This document shows, one piece after another, positions 7,710 to 15,746 of a stretch of DNA of 64,000 nucleotides; positions within the stretch are counted from its first letter, which is position 1, and each line of letters starts with the position of its first letter. Source of the stretch: Dyadobacter bucti (GTDB taxonomy: Bacteria > Bacteroidota > Bacteroidia > Cytophagales > Spirosomataceae). The notes beneath the pieces are model-generated. The model was not told the origin of the DNA, did no database searches, and saw nothing but the letters and a program-made list of their open reading frames with translations. Location: contig NZ_SWFP01000001.1 in NCBI RefSeq assembly GCF_005869225.1, positions 372,001 through 436,000 of the forward strand, read 5' to 3'. A program made the position numbers and the translations under genes.

Positions 7710-9044
7710 ATGGAAACGATATCATATTTACTGAAAGTCAATCTGTATTGGGTATTATTTTACGGCTGGTACTGGCTGATGCTTCGCAACCATACATTTT
7801 TTAAGCTGAACCGTTTTTTCCTGGTCATTTCCTTACTACTGTCGCTGCTATTACCATTAATAGAATTTCCTGAAATTGTAACTTTGGCAGCTCCTGTGCC
7901 GAATAATATTTCCGGTTATTATTCTTCCCCGCAAACAGTCATACAAAGTGTTGATGACCAGCTTCATTGGGAAATTTTTGCTTTTGTTTTTTATGCTGGT
8001 ATTGCATCCTGTTTATTGTTGAAATTATTAAGAGGGTTTTACCATTTGGGACTGCTGATCAGAAACGGAGAGCGCCTGCAATTTGAAAATTACACCCTGG
8101 TCCTTTTACCCGAATCATCCCCACAATCGCCGGGGGTAGGCTCGTTCTCGTTTTTCAACTGGCTCATCGTTTCCAGTCAGGATTATGACCGGAACCTTGA
8201 CACGATTATTCAGCATGAAACGGTACACATCAGGCAGTTTCACAGCTTTGATATCATTCTTATTGAAGTTTTGAAAATACTGTTCTGGTTTAATCCGGTG
8301 TTATGGTTGTACAAATCTTCCATCCGTGAAGTGCATGAATTCCTGGCCGACGAACAGGCTGAAAACCGCGATTCCTATGCTGCATTTTTAGTTTCTTATG
8401 CGCAGAAAAATTCCGTAGCATTCATTACCAATCAATTTTTCAACGCTTCACTGCTCAAAGACAGGGTCAGGATGCTATATAAAAACCGGACATCAAACCG
8501 GCTTATCTATCAATATCTGGTGGTCGTTCCGGTTATAATTCTGGTCGTTTTGATAACAGCTGCAAGGCCAGTTGTAACGACCCATATTGAACCGAAAAAT
8601 AAGGAGAAAACGACCGCGTTTTTAAACGCAAACAATGCCCTGACAAAACCTGATTCCACAACAAACACTGCCAGGAATTCAGAAATTGTAAGAACAAAAA
8701 ATACATTCTCAAATAAAACATCAAGCCGGATAACCAAGCTGCCCGATACAACCATTAAAAAAAATAATTCAATTGAAATTCAGAAACTAGAAGTTCAGGA
8801 TACAGTCTTTGCAGAGAACCATAACAAAAAGAGGTATTTTACTAATTTTAATTTGAAACAGATTAAAGTAGACGCACCAAATACATTTTTTCCTACACTA
8901 TCGAGTTTTCATAAATCGGTTAACAGAAATGTAAAATATCTAAAAAACCAACCGCCAAAAACGCAATTAAATATGGGTTATAGTATGCTGAGATATGTCT
9001 ATCCCTACCCGCCCGTCAAAATAGATACAATCTTTTTTCCCTAA
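7710..9044 (+). CDS. M56 family (BlaR1-like) membrane metallopeptidase
   Basis: The 444-residue protein has N-terminal membrane helices (about 8-25, 35-52 and 88-107) and a zinc peptidase motif HETVH (H169, E170, H173). Downstream EVHEFLADEQ supplies the third ligand (E210 region). A last membrane helix lies at about 270-288. In BlaR1/MecR1 this protease relays a signal to BlaI. The remaining 150 residues are polar, Asn/Thr/Lys-rich and low in complexity. There is no penicillin-binding sensor domain, so beta-lactam sensing is unlikely. Partner of the preceding repressor. Confidence 0.9.
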   Translation: METISYLLKVNLYWVLFYGWYWLMLRNHTFFKLNRFFLVISLLLSLLLPLIEFPEIVTLAAPVPNNISGYYSSPQTVIQSVDDQLHWEIFAFVFYAGIASCLLLKLLRGFYHLGLLIRNGERLQFENYTLVLLPESSPQSPGVGSFSFFNWLIVSSQDYDRNLDTIIQHETVHIRQFHSFDIILIEVLKILFWFNPVLWLYKSSIREVHEFLADEQAENRDSYAAFLVSYAQKNSVAFITNQFFNASLLKDRVRMLYKNRTSNRLIYQYLVVVPVIILVVLITAARPVVTTHIEPKNKEKTTAFLNANNALTKPDSTTNTARNSEIVRTKNTFSNKTSSRITKLPDTTIKKNNSIEIQKLEVQDTVFAENHNKKRYFTNFNLKQIKVDAPNTFFPTLSSFHKSVNRNVKYLKNQPPKTQLNMGYSMLRYVYPYPPVKIDTIFFP

Positions 9045-9050
9045 AAACTG

Positions 9051-9650
9051 ATGAAATACATATTTCTTTTGCTGACGTCTGTGCTTATGCAGATATCGGC
9101 AAGCAGGCAAAGCTTTGCCCAAACATTAAAAGTCGGATTTGTTGACCAGCAAATGGTGTACAGTAATATGCCCGAATTTCAGAATTTCATGAAGGAAATT
9201 GAAGCGAGTTCTGCCAAATACCAGGATATCCTGAAAGAAAAATACGATCTGTATCAGCAAAAAATTGAATTATATCAAAAGAGTGTAAAAGATAAGGCAG
9301 CGGAGCCCATCCTGAGGGACAAGGCGACGGAGCTGGAGAACATCAAAAAATCAATCGAGGAATTTCAGATGAATTCGGAAAATGATGTCCGGTCTGCCTA
9401 CCAGAAAAATTTCACGCCTGTAAAAAACAAGGTAGACAAAGTCATTGCCGAATATGGAAAGGAAAATGGATATACCTATATTTTCAGGCTGCAAATTGAG
9501 GAAGGAATTGGGGAATCCCGTCCATTTCTGCTTTATGCCAACGATCTGAACGATGACATTTCCAAACAGATCATATTGAAATTGGGTATTACCACACCTG
9601 TGAAAACTGCCGAAACCAAGCTGGGACTGTCGAGGTACCTCAAAAAATGA
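9051..9650 (+). CDS. OmpH/Skp family periplasmic chaperone
   Basis: The 199-residue protein has a signal peptide ending near ASRQSFAQ, then LKVGFVDQQMVYSNMPEF, the normal start of OmpH/Skp. A long charged coiled-coil follows (about 45-130) and then a C-terminal beta segment (YTYIFRLQIEEGIG). Skp-type proteins hold unfolded outer-membrane proteins in the periplasm. It begins 6 bases after the M56 gene, so it is co-transcribed with a BlaI/M56 pair. That suggests the pair senses or answers an outer-membrane assembly condition (inference). Confidence 0.88.
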   Translation: MKYIFLLLTSVLMQISASRQSFAQTLKVGFVDQQMVYSNMPEFQNFMKEIEASSAKYQDILKEKYDLYQQKIELYQKSVKDKAAEPILRDKATELENIKKSIEEFQMNSENDVRSAYQKNFTPVKNKVDKVIAEYGKENGYTYIFRLQIEEGIGESRPFLLYANDLNDDISKQIILKLGITTPVKTAETKLGLSRYLKK

Positions 9651-9668
9651 GGTACCTGCGATTTTCAA

Positions 9669-11552
9669 TTATTCAGTAAAGTCGAAATTTCCGGTGATCC
9701 GGGTACCGTCCTTTTTAAATGCATCCACATAAGCCTGTATCCTTTTTTTGGCAACGTCCAGACTAAGGTTATTGAGGTTAATATTCAGCAGATCAATAAA
9801 CCATGGAAGCTTTTCTTCACTGTTGATATATACCACGGCAATTTCCCTCGCTATCGGGAGCGTCGTTGTTTTTGATTCTTCGTACACGTCCCTGGTGTCG
9901 GCTTTCAGCAGTTTGTCGTATTCTTCTTCCAGCAATTTTTGGAATAGTTCCATCGTGAAAACGTCCCCGGCTTTGATCCCCGTCTGAGTATCATCTTCGG
10001 TTATGACCGCACTTTTGTGCACCCACTCCCACAGGATGCTCAGGCGGATTTCCCCCGTCGCCATATCTTCCATGAGGTAAAGAATATCATCATTCCCGAA
10101 GAAATCGGCTGGTTTGAGGGCCGCCGCCTGCATTCCCTGTCCGAAAGCATTGCCATATTGTATAGCAACGCTCAGGAGATTTCGCGCGCCCCGGATCGTA
10201 GTTGGCGCCTGCTCGATCAATATCAGGCCGTCGGCATCCTCCTGTGAATAGCCCAGTCGCGGAAACTCCCTGCCGAGCTGATTGGCCGCGCCCGCTTTTT
10301 CCCAAACAGGCCGCACAATGTTCACCATTTTCCAATGTGCCACCCACTTTCCGCTTGCTCCTTCACGTTGTTCGCGCTCGGCGCCAGCCACTGCTTTTTT
10401 CATACTCGCAGCAACACCTTCCTCAGAGCCAACGGGGATATTCGGCTCCATTCCGCCCTGCCAAAGCGCGTAATTCCCGTTGATATCCGGCGTGTTCACG
10501 GTACGCCTCACGCGGTTTTCGTAATTCCGCATGTAGCCGTAAGTCATTGTAATGCCCTCAATATCAGGATTCACAAAACTTTTATCCCACGACATCGCGT
10601 CGGCCACGCTGTTGATATAATCCCAACGTCCGGTATTATATCCTACAAAGTGTTTCCCGAGGGCCGCCCGGATCTCCATCAGCTGGTGTGTGGCTTCAAG
10701 CTGCTCCACCAGCACGTATACTTTAATGGTACCGACTGGTAATTCCAGGTGGTTTTCCAGAGCAGACAGCATGTCGTTCCAGAGGGCAGCTTCTCCGGCA
10801 GTCTGGATTTTGGGCAGGTATAGAACAACGGAGGAACCCGCTTTTTGTAACTCCTGGTAATTATTTACAACATACAATGTCATATCGACAATCGACGCGG
10901 CCATGGCCACACCGTCGACGTCGAGCATGTGGCGGTCGTCCAGATGAAGGCCGCGCGCCCTAAAAAGTTTGGTCGTAAAATCGAGTTGCTCACGCCAGTC
11001 GGTGATAATGCTATGGCCAAAAAAGCTCATCGACCACCGGTTCATTTCGCCCGCCACGACTTGCGCCGCCTTCAGAAACACAGGATCCTTACTGATCGCA
11101 AGTTTAAGGTTCCGCTGGTTATCCAGTGACATGGTAGTGATCTGCCCCAGGGCATCCTCGCCATCGAACATCCAGCCGTCGGCACCGGAAAGCAGTGCAT
11201 AAGCGACATTTCGGATGCTGTTTTCGACGGGTGCATTGGGCTTGGCAGCCGGGCCCGTGCCCTGTATCCATTGTCTCTGAAGATCCGCCGGGATCACTGC
11301 GCCCTCAAATTTACCTTCCCTGGCATCTTTTACTTTTATATTGGTACGGGGAATAAAACTCTCCGGGTCCAGGAACGTGATCCTCCTCTTCTGCTGTGCC
11401 CGGTCGGCGCGGCGTTTGATACGCGCAACCATGGCCTCCTTGACGTCCTTATTAAAATGAGCCAGGAAAGAAATTGCCGCCAGCGCCTCGGGCGTATAAA
11501 TATCACTGTAAGTTTCCTGTAAGTTACCGCTGATCCTGATGTTGCCTGTCAT
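9669..11552 (-). CDS. aceB: Malate synthase
   Basis: The 627-residue cytoplasmic enzyme condenses glyoxylate with acetyl-CoA to malate. The malate synthase A signature is present as KHFVGYNTGRWDYINSV, preceded by the barrel strand KVYVLVEQLEATHQLMEIR; GADGWMFDGEDALGQ and the C-terminal helical cap are also typical. No isocitrate lyase lies in the window. It lies 36 bases downstream of lutC on the same strand, so it is probably the distal gene of the lut operon, linking lactate or glycolate oxidation to C2 assimilation. It converges with the OmpH gene, with 18 bases between them. Confidence 0.93.
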   Translation of the reverse strand: MTGNIRISGNLQETYSDIYTPEALAAISFLAHFNKDVKEAMVARIKRRADRAQQKRRITFLDPESFIPRTNIKVKDAREGKFEGAVIPADLQRQWIQGTGPAAKPNAPVENSIRNVAYALLSGADGWMFDGEDALGQITTMSLDNQRNLKLAISKDPVFLKAAQVVAGEMNRWSMSFFGHSIITDWREQLDFTTKLFRARGLHLDDRHMLDVDGVAMAASIVDMTLYVVNNYQELQKAGSSVVLYLPKIQTAGEAALWNDMLSALENHLELPVGTIKVYVLVEQLEATHQLMEIRAALGKHFVGYNTGRWDYINSVADAMSWDKSFVNPDIEGITMTYGYMRNYENRVRRTVNTPDINGNYALWQGGMEPNIPVGSEEGVAASMKKAVAGAEREQREGASGKWVAHWKMVNIVRPVWEKAGAANQLGREFPRLGYSQEDADGLILIEQAPTTIRGARNLLSVAIQYGNAFGQGMQAAALKPADFFGNDDILYLMEDMATGEIRLSILWEWVHKSAVITEDDTQTGIKAGDVFTMELFQKLLEEEYDKLLKADTRDVYEESKTTTLPIAREIAVVYINSEEKLPWFIDLLNINLNNLSLDVAKKRIQAYVDAFKKDGTRITGNFDFTE

Positions 11553-11588
11553 GTGAATTGAAAACGTAATATCGAAATGATTAAAATT

Positions 11589-12173
11589 TTACCGGATGAT
11601 GTAAACTGTCATGGTTAATGGTCCGTGAGCACCCAGCACGAGTGCCTGTTCGATGTCCGCTGTTTTGGATGGCCCGCCGATGAACCCGCCGAAACCATAA
11701 TCGCCCAGCCCTATCCTTTCGTAGGCTTCATGTAAAGTCGGGACTATACTTTCTGCCGTGAGCACTACCGCCAGGTGCTGGCAGATGTAGGGGATAATAC
11801 GCTGACCCATAACCTCTTCGGTAAGCCACACCGCACCATTTTCCGCAACCGAAAAGTGCCCTCTGATAATGGCGAGCTCCACATCTTCATACAAATGCGG
11901 ATCAATAGCCGGTGCTATCAGCTCGGCAATATCCTGCATTTCGGGGAGAGTGGTGGCGATGCGCTTGGTGGTGTCAAACTGTTCGGCAACCATGCTTTTC
12001 ACAACTTCGAGGTCATCAACCAGATAGGCTGCCCCTCCTATGGTCTTGAAAATATCGATGTATTTCCGGACAGTATCGTCATCGCCTCCTTTGAACATGC
12101 CGATGTCCGGCAACGGCATACTTTCAGGCTGATTTTTTAAAACTGCTTCCAGGATTTGTTCTCGGGTCGTCAT
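11589..12173 (-). CDS. lutC: Lactate utilisation protein C (LUD domain)
   Basis: The 194-residue protein is built from a single LUD domain, with VVLTAESIVPTLHEAYERI and the C-terminal GGPSKTADIEQALVLGAHGP, where LutC proteins carry a conserved G.S.T.DIE..LV.G.HGP motif. It is a subunit of the LutABC iron-sulfur complex that oxidises L-lactate to pyruvate in the cytoplasm. It lies 44 bases downstream of lutB. Confidence 0.92.
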   Translation of the reverse strand: MTTREQILEAVLKNQPESMPLPDIGMFKGGDDDTVRKYIDIFKTIGGAAYLVDDLEVVKSMVAEQFDTTKRIATTLPEMQDIAELIAPAIDPHLYEDVELAIIRGHFSVAENGAVWLTEEVMGQRIIPYICQHLAVVLTAESIVPTLHEAYERIGLGDYGFGGFIGGPSKTADIEQALVLGAHGPLTMTVYIIR

Positions 12174-12217
12174 TGTTTTGTGTTTTTATTGCCACGGATC
12201 CACGGATTTACACGAAT

Positions 12218-13594
12218 CTATTTTTCGTTTTTGGCGTACCATTCGGCGAACGATTCTTTGGGGCCTTCGGGCATTTCGCGTTGTTTGTACCACGGGTTGA
12301 ATTTGTTGTTGACGACAAACGGGATGTTGTGTAAAAACCACCGCCCTGCCTTTCCGGCTGTCGAAAATTTTTCCGGGGAAGCCAGCGTCCAGGCCATCGC
12401 TTTCATTCCCAGCGCTTTTGTATTGGCCGCGTATCCTTCTTTTACAATAACCTGCCGCCATTTGTAAAGCTGCTCATGGATGTTGATCTTCACCGGGCAG
12501 ACATTGGAACATGAACCGCAGAGCGTGGAAGCGTAGGGCAGATCGGCGTGTTTTTTCATGTCCAGGTTAGGCGCCAGAATAGCCCCTATCGGCCCGGAAA
12601 TGGTATTATGGTAACTGAGTCCGCCACTTTTTCTGTACACCGGACAGGTATTCATGCAGCCACCGCATTTGATACATTTCAGGGAATTCCGAAAATCCGT
12701 TCTGCCCAGCTGCCGGGTACGCCCGGCATCCACAAGTATCAGGTGCATTTCCTGTCCCTCCCTCGGCTTTTTGTAATGACTTGAATAAATCGTGATCGGC
12801 TGGCCGGTAGCGCTTCTCGCCAGTAACCTCAAAAATACGCTCAGGTGTTTTTTTTGCGGGATAATTTTTTCCAGTCCCATCGATGCAATCTGTACTTCTG
12901 ACAAATGGGCACCCATATCGGCATTTCCTTCGTTGGTGCAAACCACATATTCACCCGTCTCAGCCACCGCGAAGTTAACGCCCGTCAGCGCCCCGCGACG
13001 GGTCAGAAATACATTGCGCAGATGTTTGCGGGCAACCCTTGTCAGTAAAGTAGGGTCCGACAACCCTTTTTCCGTGCCCAGGTGCTCATGAAAAAGCTCG
13101 CCGATTTCCTCCTTCCTTTTGTGGATGCAGGGCAATACAATATGGCTTGGCGGCTCATTGTCAAGCTGCTGAATGTATTCTCCCAAATCAGAGTTAATTA
13201 CACCAATCCCCCGCTCTTCCAGGTACTCGTTCAAATGGCACTCTTCCGTCAACATGGACTTGCTTTTCACCATTTCTGTAATCCCCTTTGCTTTCAGAAT
13301 GGAGTAGACAATCGCATTATGCTCATCGGCATTGTTGGCCCAATGTACCTTTACACCATTTTTAGTGAGGTTAGCCTCAAATTGCAGCAGGTAGTCATGC
13401 AGGTTTGAGATCACATTGTTTTTGATCTGCGAAGCCGCTTCCCGAAGCGCCTCCCATTCCGGGATCTGCTTGGAGGCGATGTCTCTTTTTTCCCTGATGT
13501 ACCATAAGGCGCCATCGTGCCAGTTCACGCGCTCCTCATCTTTGATAAAATCCTCCGCCAGTCCGGCATGGTCTTTTGTCTCCGTCTGTTTCAT
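12218..13594 (-). CDS. lutB: Lactate utilisation iron-sulfur protein B
   Basis: The 458-residue protein has an N-terminal LUD domain and a two-cluster ferredoxin segment: CIKCGGCMNTCP (C307, C310, C313, C317) and CGSCSNVCPVKI (about 359-370). A C-terminal LutB extension follows. It carries electrons in the LutABC lactate oxidase complex. Its start overlaps the lutA stop by 4 bases, showing translational coupling. Confidence 0.93.
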   Translation of the reverse strand: MKQTETKDHAGLAEDFIKDEERVNWHDGALWYIREKRDIASKQIPEWEALREAASQIKNNVISNLHDYLLQFEANLTKNGVKVHWANNADEHNAIVYSILKAKGITEMVKSKSMLTEECHLNEYLEERGIGVINSDLGEYIQQLDNEPPSHIVLPCIHKRKEEIGELFHEHLGTEKGLSDPTLLTRVARKHLRNVFLTRRGALTGVNFAVAETGEYVVCTNEGNADMGAHLSEVQIASMGLEKIIPQKKHLSVFLRLLARSATGQPITIYSSHYKKPREGQEMHLILVDAGRTRQLGRTDFRNSLKCIKCGGCMNTCPVYRKSGGLSYHNTISGPIGAILAPNLDMKKHADLPYASTLCGSCSNVCPVKINIHEQLYKWRQVIVKEGYAANTKALGMKAMAWTLASPEKFSTAGKAGRWFLHNIPFVVNNKFNPWYKQREMPEGPKESFAEWYAKNEK

Positions 13595-14328
13595 ACTGTA
13601 GCGTTTAAAATCTCCGCGATGTGAACCACTTTAACTTTGCTCTTATTTCTGTGGAGAATCCCTTCCAGGTGCATCAGGCACGATAGATCTGACGATGTAA
13701 TGTATTCCGCGCCGTTCTTGCTGTGATCGGTGACCCGGTCTTTTCCCATTTTCACGGATACGGCTTCCTCAGCCACACAGAAAGTCCCGCCGAAACCGCA
13801 GCATTCGTCAGGCCTGTCCAGTGACACCTGTTCCAGCCCGCTTACCATATTCAGGAGTTGCTGAGGTTTGGAGAACGGGGCGGCATTGAGTTCAGTCATC
13901 TGGGACAGATATAGTCCGCGCAGCCCGTGGCAGCTGTGGTGAATCCCGACTTTGTGCGGAAATACAGCATCCAGCTTCTCAATTTTAAGAACATCGGTCA
14001 GGAATTCAACCAGTTCGTATATTTTCCCGCGGATACCCTCCGCTTTTCCCTCGTTTTCCGCCGAATGAAGGTGATCTTTCACATGCAGGACGCAGCTGGC
14101 CGAAGGGGCGACGATATAATCAAATTCGGCGAAGTTCTGGATAAAAAGTGCATCGCAATCCGATGTCAGGTGCGCAAAGCCCGAGTTGGCCATGGGTTGC
14201 CCGCAGCAGGTCTGCTTCGCAGGGTAGACAACCTCCACGCCCAGCTTTTGAAGCAACTGAAGAGTGGCCTTGGCGGCATCGGGATAAAACTGGTTTACAT
14301 AACAAGGTATGAAAAGTCCTACTGTCAT
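13591..14328 (-). CDS. lutA: Lactate utilisation protein A (CCG-domain Fe-S oxidoreductase)
   Basis: Chosen start MTVGLFIPCYVNQFYPD (14328), which matches how LutA/GlpC-type proteins begin; a longer in-frame start exists 21 bases upstream. Two cysteine-rich CCG domains are present, with KQTCCGQPMANSGF and DECCGFGGTFCV and the upstream HHSCHGLR. The 245-residue product is the first gene of the lutA-lutB-lutC(-aceB) operon. The downstream ATG of lutB overlaps its stop. Confidence 0.93.
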   Translation of the reverse strand: MTVGLFIPCYVNQFYPDAAKATLQLLQKLGVEVVYPAKQTCCGQPMANSGFAHLTSDCDALFIQNFAEFDYIVAPSASCVLHVKDHLHSAENEGKAEGIRGKIYELVEFLTDVLKIEKLDAVFPHKVGIHHSCHGLRGLYLSQMTELNAAPFSKPQQLLNMVSGLEQVSLDRPDECCGFGGTFCVAEEAVSVKMGKDRVTDHSKNGAEYITSSDLSCLMHLEGILHRNKSKVKVVHIAEILNATV

Positions 14329-14579
14329 AATATATCCGGTTACAAACATATACCAGAAGACTTTAGCGCGGTAAATTATACTGACAGGCTGTTCTAATAT
14401 TGTCCTTTTTCTAGGTTTTTCATTACTATTTCACCAGACTTCATCCTGTTTGTCTGATGCCATGCCACAATATACTGTGATGAAAAGTTGCCGGCGCTAT
14501 ATCCCGAACACCATTGGAAACGGTATCACGGAGAAAGTATAATATGAATTTTTTGCTCTTTGCTTTTCTAAAAAAGACT

Positions 14580-15743
14580 ATGACGTCCCGAAAAAATATT
14601 CTCGTATTCCTCCTGAGTGGATTGTGCCTCTTGTCCGCAACGGCCTCCACTCCTTTCCTCAAAAACGCCACCCCCGGTAAAGCTGCGCCCAAAGTACGGA
14701 AGTACCTTTATGTGGTAACGCCCGGCGTCCGGAATTACCTCGGTTATGGTGGTCATGGGATACAGGTTTTCGATATCGATAACAACCACCGATTTGTCAA
14801 ATTCATTGAAACGCCCGCCGGCCTGAACAAGGAAGGAAAGCCCTCCAACGTAAAAGGCGTTGACGTGAGCCTGGCCACCAACTGCATCTATATCAGCACA
14901 CTGGAAGCCATTCAATGCATTGATCTGATCACCGAAAAACTATTGTGGGAAAAACAGTACGAAGGAGGAGTCGACCGCATTTCCATTTCCCCCGACGGAA
15001 AGATCATATATGCTCCTTCACTGGAAAAGGAGTTCTGGAACGTACTGGATGCAAAAAACGGAGACATCATTAAGAAGATCGTAACCAATTCGGGATCACA
15101 TAACACGATTTATGGCCCGGATGGAAACTTTGTATACCTCGCTGGACTCAAATCCCCAATGCTGAATGTGGCAGATACGAAAACGCATACGGTTACCAAA
15201 CAAGTCGGTCCGTTTACCGCTGCCATTCGCCCATTCACGATCAACGGCTCCCAGACGCTGGTATATGTGAATGTGAACGGGCTACTTGGATTTGAAGTCG
15301 GCGACCTCGTTACCGGCCAGAAACTGCATCGCGTGGTGGTGGAAGGCTTTGATATAGGCGAAGTGAAAAGGCATGGCTGCCCGAGCCACGGCATAGGCCT
15401 CACGCCCGACGAAAAGGAAATCTGGCTCTGTGACGGCTTCAACAACCGCGTGCATGTATTTGACAATACGGTAATGCCGCCCGCACAAAAAACGTCCGTC
15501 ACCACCAGAGACATGCCAGGCTGGATCAGTTTCAGCATGGACGGTAAATATGCCTACCCTTCCTCTGGCGATATCATTGACGTAAAAACCCGGAAAATCG
15601 TAACCACACTGGAAGACGGTGACCACAATGCAGTACAAAGCGAAAAAATGGTTGAAATCCATTTCAGCGGCAGCAAGCCGGTCGCAGCAGGCGATCAGTT
15701 CGGCATCGGGCAGTTGAAAGCACGTCCGAATACAAACAGGTAA
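14580..15743 (+). CDS. Exported YncE-like beta-propeller protein
   Basis: About 387 residues from the chosen ATG, which gives a clean signal peptide (MTSRKNILVFLLSGLCLLSA). In-frame ATG (14544) and TTG (14514) starts upstream are possible. Repeated blades are visible: KYLYVVTPG, HGIQVFDIDNN, VDRISISPDGKIIYAPS, GIGLTPDEKEIWLCDG and WISFSMDGKYAYPS. These are typical of seven-bladed YncE/quinoprotein-amine-dehydrogenase-like propellers. There are no catalytic residues to name, and the ligand is unknown. It is convergent with the PBP gene, 3 bases away. Confidence 0.75.
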   Translation: MTSRKNILVFLLSGLCLLSATASTPFLKNATPGKAAPKVRKYLYVVTPGVRNYLGYGGHGIQVFDIDNNHRFVKFIETPAGLNKEGKPSNVKGVDVSLATNCIYISTLEAIQCIDLITEKLLWEKQYEGGVDRISISPDGKIIYAPSLEKEFWNVLDAKNGDIIKKIVTNSGSHNTIYGPDGNFVYLAGLKSPMLNVADTKTHTVTKQVGPFTAAIRPFTINGSQTLVYVNVNGLLGFEVGDLVTGQKLHRVVVEGFDIGEVKRHGCPSHGIGLTPDEKEIWLCDGFNNRVHVFDNTVMPPAQKTSVTTRDMPGWISFSMDGKYAYPSSGDIIDVKTRKIVTTLEDGDHNAVQSEKMVEIHFSGSKPVAAGDQFGIGQLKARPNTNR

Positions 15744-15746
15744 CGG

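Noticed and set aside
7710..9044. True BlaR1 beta-lactam receptor
   Set aside because: The C-terminal part has no SxxK/KTG penicillin-binding domain.
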